From a virus: a DNA stretch of 27,156 nucleotides. Shown piece after piece: positions 1-7,279 of this stretch; position 1 is the first letter of the stretch; every line of letters starts with the position of its first letter. The stretch lies in the IMG/VR virus record IMGVR_UViG_3300048042_000018, positions 1 to 27,156 of that record. The stretch is one strand, 5' to 3'. The notes beneath the pieces are model-generated. The model did not search any database. It was not told where the DNA came from and saw only the letters and a list, made by a program, of their open reading frames with translations. Both the position numbers and the translations under genes were made by a program.

Positions 1-1767
1 AGAATAGAAGTTCCTGAGCATCTGCTGCTTCTCTTCTTCGAGCTTGGCTGCGGCGTACAGGTTGTAATATTGCACCACGGTGTCATTCGCGAGCTGAATG
101 TCCATGAAGGAGTCTGGAGGCGTGTAAATGCCATCTTCGATAATCATATCGAGGTATTGGAAGATACGTTCCTCACTGGCGTTGGCGAGTCGTTCGTTCT
201 GCTCAATGTCGGGGTAATCAAGCAGCCGACGACCTTCGCGGATCGTGATCATCCCAGATTGGATCATCTCGGTGATCTTCTGGAGGCGTCCTGCTGGATC
301 TCTTGGGAGGCTCGACATGTTGAAGCATTGGATAACAAAGGGATCTTGGAGCATGTCGGCTTTAGGGAGATCGATCTGCTTGGTGCCATTCTTGTTCGGA
401 TAAACGGTGCCGTATTTGCCGTCGCGTTCGGCTATTTCTTTAGCGAGTTCGATGACTTGATAGGCAACATCGACAAAAAGATTATCGTATTTACGACTAA
501 GGGCGGCAAAGCGATCAGTAGAAATATCATCATAGGAGCGGATAGCCTCGCCTGAATTTAGGCCCGCAGGCTTCTCAGAAGACGCCTGGAGGGCCGATAC
601 ACCGCACTGTTGGTACCCATAGTCAATGAGGCGCTGGAGCTGCGCATAAAGCTCTTGGGGAACGCAGGGAGCCACTTCATAGATTGGCTTCGTGCCCCTA
701 TAACCGATGATCACCCCCACTTCGTTGTTGTTGGTCGCTTTGGAGACTTTCGAGCCTTCTTCGATGAAGACGCGAGGTACGCCGACCAGTTTGATTGCCC
801 GGCTGATGGTGTAGAGCAGGGAGTTGATCTCCATCTGCGTTCCCATGAGTTGCTCGGGAACGCCTTGGCTCCAGAAGCCGAGCATCCGGTTCGAGTAGTG
901 GAGGAACACGAAAGGGAACTTGTCCTTCTCGTAGTCCTCATCGAACAGGATGCAAGACGTGCAGGCGATCATATGGCGACCGTCTGAGGCGTTAGGGCCG
1001 GAGGGAAGGTGCCATGCTTCAACGACCATCACCTGGTCTGAAACGGTCTTTGAGCTGTCGGCCGAGTTGTCTGGGAATGCTTTCTCGGCTGTCTCTATGT
1101 CGCCTTTCTTATTGGGGAACATCTCTTTCAGAACGGATTTATCGATGAGCTTGACTTGATACAGTTGGCGCGGTTCACCGTAGATAGATTCGTTGGGGTC
1201 GATCAGGAGTTCGGTGCAGAGGACGCGTTCCAAGGCGACCTTGTTCTCTTGGTTCTCGTAGATCTTGAGGCAGCCGGTGCCAGTCACCAGGGCATCTCGG
1301 AGGATGATGGCGCACTTCTCATAGGTCTTCGTTTGGTAGAACTCGCCGAGGATGAAGTTGTTCAGGCGTTTAGCGAGGTTACGCTCTTTGTAGTCGCCGT
1401 TGTCGGTGAGGAACACCGGGGCAGGCCTTGATTGTGAGATACGCGAAACGAGCGTATCCACGCAGGACTGCACCACGTTGAACGTAGGACGGTCTGTTGG
1501 GAGTCCATGCGTCTGATCCATCTTGCTGATGTTCGAGCCGATGAAGTTGAACAGGGACATGTTGCCATAGAGCCGAGCGTAGATGGCTGTTTGGCGTTGG
1601 CGATAGGCTTGAGTCTCTTTCAGGAACGCTGCGGTGCCGAGCATCTCACCTTTACGCTCGACCTTGTCAGTCGTCTTCCACCAATGGCTCATTTTGGACG
1701 CAAGCTTCTTGGCGCTTGTGTTCATCGTAATGGTGTTGGATGGCTTTGCTGCTGAACTTACTTGCAC
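1..1767 (-). CDS. Phage portal protein (3' end cut by window edge)
   Basis: The minus-strand frame stays open from 1767 to base 1, giving at least 589 codons with no stop. The reading has the general character of a large phage portal protein (the dodecameric vertex ring through which DNA is packaged): an N-terminal helical part, a central segment (FPFVFLHYSNRMLGFWSQGV, then an MGTQMEINSLLYTISRAI-like helix) typical of portal wing/stem regions, and a long helical C-terminal part. The start is chosen as GTG at 1767 because AGGA lies 5 bases upstream; the in-frame ATG at 1725 has no SD. The gene lies in the head/packaging block downstream of small acidic proteins, and two identical-arm palindromes precede it. 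The call rests on pattern and context, not on a catalytic motif; another large head-tail protein is the alternative. Confidence 0.75.
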   Translation of the reverse strand, partial: MQVSSAAKPSNTITMNTSAKKLASKMSHWWKTTDKVERKGEMLGTAAFLKETQAYRQRQTAIYARLYGNMSLFNFIGSNISKMDQTHGLPTDRPTFNVVQSCVDTLVSRISQSRPAPVFLTDNGDYKERNLAKRLNNFILGEFYQTKTYEKCAIILRDALVTGTGCLKIYENQENKVALERVLCTELLIDPNESIYGEPRQLYQVKLIDKSVLKEMFPNKKGDIETAEKAFPDNSADSSKTVSDQVMVVEAWHLPSGPNASDGRHMIACTSCILFDEDYEKDKFPFVFLHYSNRMLGFWSQGVPEQLMGTQMEINSLLYTISRAIKLVGVPRVFIEEGSKVSKATNNNEVGVIIGYRGTKPIYEVAPCVPQELYAQLQRLIDYGYQQCGVSALQASSEKPAGLNSGEAIRSYDDISTDRFAALSRKYDNLFVDVAYQVIELAKEIAERDGKYGTVYPNKNGTKQIDLPKADMLQDPFVIQCFNMSSLPRDPAGRLQKITEMIQSGMITIREGRRLLDYPDIEQNERLANASEERIFQYLDMIIEDGIYTPPDSFMDIQLANDTVVQYYNLYAAAKLEEEKQQMLRNFYS

Positions 1768-1776
1768 AAAATTCCT

Positions 1777-1820
1777 ATACGCGAATGCGTATTATTGTTA
1801 TGTTATACGCAGTTGCGTAT
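1777..1820. repeat. Two near-identical 16-bp palindromes in front of the portal gene
   Basis: ATACGC-GAAT-GCGTAT (1777-1792) and ATACGC-AGTT-GCGTAT (1805-1820) have identical 6-bp arms, different 4-base centres and a 28-bp start-to-start spacing. The shared unit is TATACGC-N3-TGCGTATTA. They fill the short gap between the stop of the 86-aa gene (1820-2080) and the portal start, and the right one overlaps that stop codon. As RNA, each could form a 6-bp hairpin, the nearer one touching the portal SD. As DNA, they look like a pair of operators. No U-tract follows, so they are not an ordinary terminator. Confidence 0.6.
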
Positions 1821-2080
1821 TACGATGGATCTGCAGGTTCCTCTGTACGGTCATTGCTTGCGCTCCAAAGCAACAGTGCATCTTGGCTTAGTCCTTCGGC
1901 TTCGAAACCTTCATCGATAACGGACTTCAGACCTCCGGTAGCCATTGGACGATTCTCTCCCGGCTTGAGCGGCTTGTCGGGAAGGCTAGTGAGAGTGAAC
2001 TCGATCTCTGCGTTCTTGAAATGGCTAATGCCTGCCGCTCTGCAAGCTTTTGCCAATTTCTTGAGTTCACCAGGGGACAT
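1820..2080 (-). CDS. Hypothetical 86-aa protein of the head gene block
   Basis: A complete frame of 86 residues with ATG at 2080. The A of the start is shared with the stop of the upstream gene (TAATG), and an AAGAAGG SD lies upstream, so it is probably translationally coupled. The product starts MSPGELKKLAKACRAAGI, a short helix that could bind nucleic acid or protein, followed by a proline- and glycine-rich middle (PDKPLKPGENRP) and an acidic tail. I do not recognise a domain. Position between a disordered acidic protein and portal suggests a minor head or assembly role, which is inference. Confidence 0.7.
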   Translation of the reverse strand: MSPGELKKLAKACRAAGISHFKNAEIEFTLTSLPDKPLKPGENRPMATGGLKSVIDEGFEAEGLSQDALLLWSASNDRTEEPADPS

Positions 2081-3078
2081 TACTCGGCCTTCTTCTTCAT
2101 TTTTCTACGGATTTGCTTGACATCCGATTCATCGTTCACGTTCTCGGAATCTTCTTCTCGGCTGTCGGCTTTCTCGTTGGAGTTTTTCGGCTGTTTTGAA
2201 AGCTGGCGCAGATTGTACTGCTCTTTGCCTGCGGCGCGATAGCTCATCTGATCTTCGTTATTGCGGTCTTCTTTGGAGTTGCCTTCAAGATCCACTTCGC
2301 CGTCATTCTGGGGAAAGTCGAACATGGAGTCACCTTCACCGATCCCTTGGTCCGAGCGCACTTTACCGCCGCCTGCCATCTTGTGCTTGCGGCTGTTCAT
2401 GATCTCTTGAACGAGGTTGTCACCTTCGTCCGGTTCGAGGTGTGATTGCTGGAGCTTGGGGTTCATTGGACCGCCATGGGCGAAGTGTTCCATCTCCATT
2501 GCGTGTCGGCGCATCATGTCTTCTTGGGTTTCACCGGTGTGGGGGTGGGTCTCGTCGGGATCTCCAGAGGTGATGGGAGGCTGAGATTCATCGTAGGTGC
2601 CTTTCGGCTGCTCCATACGGTTCCCATTCGGAGCCATACTGTCAAGGAGGTCATCCTCATCGTTATGCTCCATAAGGTCCATACCGGTGTCTTTAACTCG
2701 ACCGCCTTGAGCGTAAGGAGCGCGACCATTGTTGTGCTGCGGAGACATATCAGTGACGGCGCGGCCTGTTCGGGTAGCGCCTACTTCGTTCTCCGGGGTA
2801 TCTTGAGCTGAAGTCCAATCTTCTGGCTTCCTGTAGCCTGCGTTGCCAGAGTTTTGGCGGGCATCCATGGCATCTGCGAACTCTTGTTCTGGCGAAGGGC
2901 GTTTCTCGGTAGCGGCTGAAATGACTTCTCCACCGGCTGCCATCTTTTTGCGGGGAGTATTTTGACGATTGATATTATAAGCAATTGCCAAACTCTGCTT
3001 CTGGGGCTTCCCTGCGTCCATCTCTGTCTCCACGTTCTTACTGAAGGCTTTCTTTGACTTTCCTGACATGAGCGGCAT
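2080..3078 (-). CDS. Disordered acidic phage protein with repeated AxGGxV motifs
   Basis: The product is 332 aa. An N-terminal motif (residues 5-38, GKSKKAFSKNVETEMDAGKP and following) resembles a short module I know from many phage structural-region proteins, where it precedes low-complexity sequence. The remainder is rich in D, E, N, Q, G and M and is predicted to be largely unstructured. A motif of the form hydrophobic-A-x-G-G-x-V/M recurs four times: MAAGGEV (46-52), YAQGGRV (122-128), FAHGGPM (199-205) and MAGGGKV (234-240). The C-terminus is strongly charged and ends in a lysine cluster. An AGGA SD precedes ATG 3078. Acidic disorder next to portal could fit a scaffold, decoration or internal head protein; the true role is unknown. 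Confidence 0.75.
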   Translation of the reverse strand: MPLMSGKSKKAFSKNVETEMDAGKPQKQSLAIAYNINRQNTPRKKMAAGGEVISAATEKRPSPEQEFADAMDARQNSGNAGYRKPEDWTSAQDTPENEVGATRTGRAVTDMSPQHNNGRAPYAQGGRVKDTGMDLMEHNDEDDLLDSMAPNGNRMEQPKGTYDESQPPITSGDPDETHPHTGETQEDMMRRHAMEMEHFAHGGPMNPKLQQSHLEPDEGDNLVQEIMNSRKHKMAGGGKVRSDQGIGEGDSMFDFPQNDGEVDLEGNSKEDRNNEDQMSYRAAGKEQYNLRQLSKQPKNSNEKADSREEDSENVNDESDVKQIRRKMKKKAE

Positions 3079-3091
3079 CTATCTGTTTCCT

Positions 3092-3364
3092 TTACTCTTC
3101 TTCGTCTTCGTTAGTGTGTGGACCTTCTTCGTGCGGCTCTGAGTCGCAGATCTCGAACGCGGCGCGGAGGGCGGAGGCAACTCGGCCTTCGTCACCGGAG
3201 CTGATGGCGTCCATGAGGTCTTTGGCGCAGGCTCTTAGGCCTGCTTCTGGTTGATCTTCTTGGTCTTTATGGCCTTCTCCTTCTGCATCTGGCGATCTGT
3301 GTTGGACCATTACGCCTGCGATACCGGCGTCATTCTTTTTGCGAAGGAAGGGAAGGGATGACAT
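3092..3364 (-). CDS. Conserved-looking 90-aa phage protein of unknown function
   Basis: ATG 3364 has a clear AGGAG SD five bases upstream. The protein opens with a short basic, hydrophobic stretch (MSSLPFLRKK), then a segment with VQHRSPD, then a helical core (LRACAKDLMDAISSGDEGRV and ASALRAAFEICDSEP), and an acidic tail ending EDEEE. I recall this pattern of a helical middle plus a charged C-terminus ending in E/D as a recurrent small protein beside phage head genes, but no function is known to me. It is the first leftward gene after the plus-strand island, so the promoter for this part of the head block should lie in 3365-3658. Confidence 0.72.
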   Translation of the reverse strand: MSSLPFLRKKNDAGIAGVMVQHRSPDAEGEGHKDQEDQPEAGLRACAKDLMDAISSGDEGRVASALRAAFEICDSEPHEEGPHTNEDEEE

Positions 3365-3658
3365 TGACGCTCCTATAGTCGCTAGAACATCCTTTTTTTG
3401 TCAGTATTGGACCTAAAACTGTCACTTTGCTCACTTTTTAGTGATATTCGATTTTCGTACTACTAATACTATTGGTGTTTTAGTTGGCATTCGTATTGCT
3501 ATTACTTAGGTGCATGAGATACAAACTTTGGAGAGTGTACGGTGTTGATGGGATTGAGTTTTATGTTGTAAATACAACATCTCGAAGAGTGCAATCGTCC
3601 TGGAGATGTTACTTGACAGCTTCCGGTGTTTGTTCTAAGTTGAACAGAAGGAGATAAT
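3365..3658. promoter_or_regulatory. AT-rich divergent control region with an 18-bp perfect palindrome
   Basis: This 294-bp gap separates leftward head genes from a two-gene rightward island, and I find no gene in it. It contains a perfect palindrome with arms ATGTTGTA and TACAACAT around AA (3563-3580), which looks like a dimeric repressor or activator site, and a smaller hairpin TCACT-TTTT-AGTGA (3431-3444). A rightward -35 box TTGACA (3613-3618) has a poor -10 (TAAGTT, 3636-3641) at 17 bp. The leftward promoter is not obvious; several TAGTAT/TAGTAG stretches around 3455-3475 are candidates only. Confidence 0.55.
3613..3641 (+). promoter_or_regulatory. Possible rightward promoter of the plus-strand island
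   Basis: TTGACA at 3613-3618, then 17 bases, then TAAGTT at 3636-3641. The -35 box is a perfect consensus and the -10 matches at three of six positions. A start near 3648 would begin at the AAGGAG SD of the gene at 3659, leaving almost no leader. The 18-bp palindrome ends 32 bases upstream, a position suited to an activator or to cooperative repression. Confidence 0.4.
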
Positions 3659-3889
3659 ATGACAATTCATGTAATCGAAGATAAGACAATTTCTACAGTG
3701 GATGGCGTTGAGCTTCGTTTGGATACGAGCGGACGCAGTCTTGAGGAGATGCTCGACAACGCAGAGATCGTGGAAGTCGGAGAAGACGGCGACGAGATTG
3801 GAGCTTACGAGTTCGGTGCCGCAGCCAGTCATGTTCAAGGCAAGGTCATGAAAATCATTAACGAGGAGTTGGCAAATGAGCAAGAATAA
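3659..3889 (+). CDS. Hypothetical acidic 76-aa protein, first gene of the plus-strand island
   Basis: ATG 3659 follows an excellent SD (AAGGAG, 5-base spacer). The 76-residue product is acidic (pI probably about 4): a beta-rich start (IHVIEDKTISTVDGVELRLD), an acidic middle (EEMLDNAEIVEVGEDGDEIG) and a C-terminal helix. There is no recognisable domain. It overlaps the next gene by 14 bases. It lies on the opposite strand to all neighbours from 1 to 24471, so it is separately transcribed, from the 3365-3658 region. A role as a small regulator or host-interaction factor is possible but not shown. Confidence 0.72.
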   Translation: MTIHVIEDKTISTVDGVELRLDTSGRSLEEMLDNAEIVEVGEDGDEIGAYEFGAAASHVQGKVMKIINEELANEQE

Positions 3890-4073
3890 AGAAGCGAATA
3901 TGAGTATCTGTAAGGCCTGCGGGGAGCCGTACAACAAGTGTCTATGCGCGGAGCTTGACCAGTTCTTCCAAGAGAACGGTCATCTGATGAAAGCCGAAGA
4001 AGGAGGATTACGCCGTGAACAAGTCGAAAATAAGTTCTACTTTGTTAAGCCTTCTACTCACCGTACTCACTGA
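3876..4073 (+). CDS. Small putative zinc-binding protein with a Cys cluster
   Basis: The product is 65 aa from ATG 3876, which has GAGGAG seven bases upstream inside the preceding gene. It contains CKACGEPYNKCLC (residues 13-25), a C-x2-C-x6-C-x-C arrangement that could hold one zinc ion as a knuckle or small ribbon. A second possible start is ATG 3900, just before the Cys cluster. The last 20 bases overlap, tail to tail, with the stop region of the terminase gene on the other strand. Partner of the acidic protein at 3659; function unknown. Confidence 0.65.
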   Translation: MSKNKEANMSICKACGEPYNKCLCAELDQFFQENGHLMKAEEGGLRREQVENKFYFVKPSTHRTH

Positions 4074-5508
4074 TCTTTCGTTCAAGCTCTGCCTGCTCTT
4101 GAAAATGATCCAAGGCTGAAGACCACATACCTGCCTGTTGAGCGTCTGCCCATTCCTTCGTCCCTGGTTTGGGAAGCTCAACAGGCTTCTGGTAAGTAAA
4201 CGCTGGAGACTCCTTGAAGGCGTACAACACCGCGTCAATAATGTCTGAGTGGTACTTGTCGGAGAGTTTGATCTTCTCTGGCGTTGACTTGTTTCGGTCG
4301 ATCTCGACCAAGTAGGAGTCCTGCGCGAAGTGTGAAGCCGACTTCGCCTTAAACCTACCGGTGCGTAGGGAGTCATTCAGGAAGGCGACGTTCTCCATCT
4401 TACGTGCTTTGTCTGCAGGCTGCACCGGTACACCGTGGCGTCTGCGCATCTCTTCGGCGAGCTTCTTACCCAGCCCCCCTTCGTCGATGACCATCTTCCC
4501 TACGTCGTACTTCTTAGCGAGGTACTGGATCTGCTCTACAAGCTCTGTAATGCCTTGGCGCTTCATCACGATCTCTTCGACAAGGTAGGTGCAGGGATCT
4601 TGTTCGGACCAGCCGATGACCGCTATGGCGTCGGCGTCTTCGTATCCTAAGTCGATACCCATGATGTAGTTGTATTTGATACGCGGGATCTGCTCGATGA
4701 AATGATTCTTTGCTGGATCGTAGTGAATCCAGAGGGAGTCGCTGTCGAGTTCCCACCGTCCGAAATACTCGCGCTGGATGGAGGGATCTTCCATCTTGAC
4801 GCCTCGGCGCTTAAGTTCCCTGTCCAGAAGCTCCTGGTGCGTCTTACCTGACTTCACTTCGACGAACGGGTTATCGAAAAAGGTCCAGCCGTGGTGTGAC
4901 CAGGCGTCGGTATCTACCGCGCACTTGTGAAAGTACCCTGCTGGAACTGCACCGGGGGTGCCGATCAGACATAGGGTGCCTGCGTAGTCCATCAGGGCGG
5001 GGGAAAGAATGTCGTCCACTAGGTCTTCGATATACTCCTTGAAGGACTGACACTCGTCGATGTAGACGATCTTGAGGGCAAGGCCTCGGAACTTCTCGAT
5101 CTCGGATTGGTCTTTCGCACCGGAAAGGTAGATCACTGAACCAGTGGTCGGGAAGGTCATGGAGAGTTCGGTGTGATCTGGAGTGCCGCCGAGCTTGTAG
5201 AGGCGGTTGATCTTTTCGATCTCTTTCCAGATCAGCTTCTTAGCGTTGTTCCTGGACAGAGTGATGTAGAGGCATACTACCTCTTTGTTATTCATCGCAA
5301 TGTCAATGAGATGCGCCGCGCAAGCAACGGTCTTACCTGCGCGGCGGCTACATACGGCAACTTTGAATGGCCTTGGATCTTCGACAAACTTCAGTTGCTT
5401 ATCGAAGAGAAAGTCACTCAGTTTGAAAGGACCGAGATCTGGTGCTGGAGTTTCCTTGATGTACGCTCCTGATGAGTCCTTCTTGCCTGGTGGGAGAATC
5501 TTACGCAT
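4054..5508 (-). CDS. terL: Terminase large subunit (DNA packaging ATPase-nuclease)
   Basis: The protein (484 aa from ATG 5508) powers DNA packaging through the portal and cuts the concatemer. The ATPase half shows Walker A SRRAGKT (54-60), Walker B IVYIDE with D151/E152, and the coupling motif IGTPG near 182-186. The RNase H-like nuclease half shows the acidic residues D286 (MGIDLGYEDAD), D342 (MVIDEGG) and D422/D425 (SDIIDAVLYAF). The length is normal for the family. The start at 5508 overlaps the upstream stop by 8 bases; the frame stays open to ATG 5541, which would overlap 41 bases and has no SD. Neither start has a strong SD, so coupling to the upstream gene is likely. The 3' end overlaps the convergent gene at 3876-4073. 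Confidence 0.95.
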   Translation of the reverse strand: MRKILPPGKKDSSGAYIKETPAPDLGPFKLSDFLFDKQLKFVEDPRPFKVAVCSRRAGKTVACAAHLIDIAMNNKEVVCLYITLSRNNAKKLIWKEIEKINRLYKLGGTPDHTELSMTFPTTGSVIYLSGAKDQSEIEKFRGLALKIVYIDECQSFKEYIEDLVDDILSPALMDYAGTLCLIGTPGAVPAGYFHKCAVDTDAWSHHGWTFFDNPFVEVKSGKTHQELLDRELKRRGVKMEDPSIQREYFGRWELDSDSLWIHYDPAKNHFIEQIPRIKYNYIMGIDLGYEDADAIAVIGWSEQDPCTYLVEEIVMKRQGITELVEQIQYLAKKYDVGKMVIDEGGLGKKLAEEMRRRHGVPVQPADKARKMENVAFLNDSLRTGRFKAKSASHFAQDSYLVEIDRNKSTPEKIKLSDKYHSDIIDAVLYAFKESPAFTYQKPVELPKPGTKEWADAQQAGMWSSALDHFQEQAELERKISEYGE

Positions 5509-5752
5509 CTTGATTGGCGAGCTTCTCGGATTCAAATACAAGACAGATGATATTACTTGCGCCTACTTCGGCTGTCTCTCTGAGTGCTTTACCTTTGTTC
5601 GTCCAGCTCAAGCGGAGATTACCATCTCCCTGCTTGACCATGACGAAGCCTTCGAGCGTCTTTCCGTCTGGGGGGAGAGTGTCTTTGAGTGTGCCGACAC
5701 CAGGGATGAAAATTCCGGCGTGGAGCTTGGCGTAGGTTACTTTGTTAGTCAT
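5501..5752 (-). CDS. Small conserved-looking phage protein (83 aa)
   Basis: ATG 5752 shares its A with the stop of the upstream gene (TAATG) and has AAGGA eight bases upstream. The product looks like a compact beta protein (VTYAKLHAGIFIPGVGTLKD, then KTLEGFVMVKQGDGNLRLSW). I have seen similar short proteins beside terminase genes, but no function is established that I know of. It sits directly upstream of the terminase and could be an accessory packaging or head protein, which is only inference from position. Confidence 0.72.
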   Translation of the reverse strand: MTNKVTYAKLHAGIFIPGVGTLKDTLPPDGKTLEGFVMVKQGDGNLRLSWTNKGKALRETAEVGASNIICLVFESEKLANQDA

Positions 5753-6018
5753 TAGGCGTTTCCTTGTTCGGTTGAGGGTTGTTCTGGAGCAGGCGACGGA
5801 GTTCCTTGCGCGGCTACGAGCTTGGCGGCTTCGGCTGCGATGTTCTGGAGCTTGGCGGCTTCCAGGTTAATATCCTTGATGGCGGAGTTCAACATGTTCA
5901 AGTCTTCTTCGAGCATGGCTTTCTGATACTGCATCTGTCCGGCCTTCAGGCAGGCATTCTGATAATCAAGCTGAACATCGTGGAGGGTACGGGGTTTCTT
6001 TTCTGGTGCGCTACTCAT
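5752..6018 (-). CDS. Small coiled-coil protein
   Basis: The 88-aa product is almost entirely alpha-helical from about residue 12 to 70, with heptad-like hydrophobic spacing (LDYQNACLKAGQMQYQKAML and LNMLNSAIKDINLEAAKLQN), then a flexible proline/glutamine tail (TPSPAPEQPSTEQGNA). ATG 6018 follows AAAGGA at six bases. Helical, oligomeric small proteins beside terminases are sometimes small terminase subunits, but this one has no visible DNA-binding part. A scaffold-like or tail-length-independent structural role is equally possible. Confidence 0.7.
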   Translation of the reverse strand: MSSAPEKKPRTLHDVQLDYQNACLKAGQMQYQKAMLEEDLNMLNSAIKDINLEAAKLQNIAAEAAKLVAAQGTPSPAPEQPSTEQGNA

Positions 6019-6029
6019 TTGGGTTCCTT

Positions 6030-6437
6030 TTAGTTGAATGTGAAGGGATCGAAGACAATATTGCCACGCTTTTTGATTATATTACGTCCTATCTCGGTGA
6101 CATGAGAGACAGAAGTAATTTCTTTGGGTACGAGATCCTTGGCGAGTCCTATGTTTCTCCAGCTCTTTTTGACATGCACCCAATCTAAACGAGTGCCGTG
6201 GTAAACGGCGTAGCCTAAGATGACACCGGGATCTTCCTTCAGGCAGGCCACTTTGATCGTCGTCTTGCCTAAGAGCGCCTCGATGACCTTGTGGTACGTC
6301 GCGTAGTAGATCTTCGAGTCGATCAGGCCAAACCAGGGATTGCCGAAGCGGAGGCCTTTGAGCCAGGTGGAGAACACGAAGTTCGCATCTCCTGCTACCG
6401 CATCTCTGATCTGCACCAACTCAGCTTTGTCTAACAT
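6030..6437 (-). CDS. GNAT-like acetyltransferase-fold protein
   Basis: The 135-aa product has the layout of a short GNAT: an N-terminal helix start (VQIRDAVAGDANFVFSTWLK), the strand VILGYAVYH (72-80), and an acetyl-CoA-loop-like segment SWRNIGLAKDLV (92-103) matching the R/Q-x-x-G-x-G/A pattern of motif A as RNIGLA. Phages often carry such a protein next to the terminase genes. The substrate is unknown and a structural rather than enzymatic role is possible. It overlaps the upstream gene by 17 bases and has only a weak AAAAG SD. Confidence 0.68.
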   Translation of the reverse strand: MLDKAELVQIRDAVAGDANFVFSTWLKGLRFGNPWFGLIDSKIYYATYHKVIEALLGKTTIKVACLKEDPGVILGYAVYHGTRLDWVHVKKSWRNIGLAKDLVPKEITSVSHVTEIGRNIIKKRGNIVFDPFTFN

Positions 6438-6822
6438 AACTTTTCATCTCGTCGGCAAGCCGTTTGATTGTTCCATGCACCAAGTCTTTATAGGCCGTTA
6501 CGCCCTTCTTCTTGAGTGCTCTTATAATATCTCGAACACTAATGCCCTCCGAGTGCATTCTCCATATCGTTCTATCATTATCGCTCTTGAACTTGTAGTC
6601 ATGAAGGAATTGGCCTGCAAGACGATAATATTCTTCCTTGACCGCGAACTGCTCTGCGGTGTAGGACTGAGTGATATTCTTGAGGGCATCCGTCTTGAGT
6701 CGCCCGGATGCTTTACCCACTCGATCTGAACGCTCAATGTCTTGGAAACCACTTTTTTCTAGCTTTCTATTCCAGACTTTCTGGAGATCTTGAAATTCTT
6801 TGGTTTTAAACGGGCTGGACAT
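6421..6822 (-). CDS. Putative DNA-binding protein; candidate small terminase subunit
   Basis: The chosen start ATG 6822 gives 133 aa (MSSPFKTKEF...). The frame stays open to 6870, but that would add 16 residues read inside the upstream gene. An N-terminal helical part (FQDLQKVWNRKLEKSGFQDI) is followed by a basic helix-turn-helix-like segment near residues 84-110 (WRMHSEGISVRDIIRALKKK). Its place just upstream of an acetyltransferase-like gene, a helical protein and the large terminase fits a small terminase subunit that recognises packaging sites, but no family-specific motif proves it. A regulator of late genes is the alternative. Confidence 0.6.
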   Translation of the reverse strand: MSSPFKTKEFQDLQKVWNRKLEKSGFQDIERSDRVGKASGRLKTDALKNITQSYTAEQFAVKEEYYRLAGQFLHDYKFKSDNDRTIWRMHSEGISVRDIIRALKKKGVTAYKDLVHGTIKRLADEMKSYVRQS

Positions 6823-7189
6823 TCGGTGCCACTGGAGCTGCAGTGGCTGCTGCTTGTTGTTGGGCGGCAATTTGTCGCTGTTTAATATCGGTGAAGACCT
6901 GAGAGGCGACTTGCTTCGCAGCTCCGGCTTTCACCATCACTGCGAAGTAACGCTTCGAGGCGTAGGCGGCGGTCGGCCCTGAGTGGAGGATCATGGTAGC
7001 GAGGGCAAACCTTACGCTATCGTTGTCGGGGAAGCCGTAGGTCTGGATGATGCTCGAAGACCATACCTCGAACTCTGCCACTCCTTGCGGGACCGGGGAG
7101 GGGAAGAAGTTGCGGAGTCTGGTGCAGAAGCGACCGATAGCCGCAAACACGATTCCGATGTATCCAATGTCAAGATCTTTTTCAAGCAT
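6806..7189 (-). CDS. Hypothetical helical protein (127 aa) with Ala/Gln-rich tail
   Basis: The product starts MLEKDLDIGYIGIVFAAIGR, with a helical core of mixed hydrophobic segments (VRFALATMILHSGPTAAYAS) and a low-complexity tail (QIAAQQQAAATAAPVAP). No domain is recognised. The SD (AAAGGG) is part of the arm of a long inverted repeat in the 5' leader, so translation may be controlled by RNA folding (see 7193-7259). It is the first gene after the DNA polymerase and could be the start of the packaging and head unit. Confidence 0.7.
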   Translation of the reverse strand: MLEKDLDIGYIGIVFAAIGRFCTRLRNFFPSPVPQGVAEFEVWSSSIIQTYGFPDNDSVRFALATMILHSGPTAAYASKRYFAVMVKAGAAKQVASQVFTDIKQRQIAAQQQAAATAAPVAPNVQPV

Positions 7190-7192
7190 GGT

Positions 7193-7259
7193 GTATGCCC
7201 TTTCTTATTATTGACCTTAACAATAACAAGAAAAGAATACAAGGGAAAAATGGGCATAC
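7193..7259 (-). promoter_or_regulatory. RBS-sequestering stem-loop in the leader of the gene at 7189
   Basis: The arms GTATGCCC (7193-7200) and GGGCATAC (7252-7259) are perfectly complementary. Next to the first arm is a 13-bp hairpin, TTTCTTATTATTG (7201-7213) with CAATAACAAGAAA (7221-7233), one G:U pair in the leftward RNA, loop of 7. Together they form up to 21 pairs with an 18-base bulge. In the leftward transcript the SD AAAGGG of the 127-aa gene lies within these arms, so the fold would hide the ribosome site. A short palindrome GACTTA-TTT-TAAGTC (7277-7291) also covers the DNA polymerase stop. Confidence 0.55.
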
Positions 7260-7279
7260 TAGACTGGACTTGTCAAGAC

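Noticed and set aside
70-1755. Several plus-strand open frames opposite the portal gene
   Set aside because: They are shadows of the continuous minus-strand portal frame; none has an SD or a recognisable product.
3635-3937. Minus-strand 100-aa frame with a hydrophobic stretch
   Set aside because: It is antisense to two SD-supported plus-strand genes and its hydrophobicity follows from their codons.
7160-7275. TTGACA at 7266-7271 (leftward) as a promoter for the gene at 7189
   Set aside because: No -10 box at 15-19 bases; the region is better explained by RNA structure.
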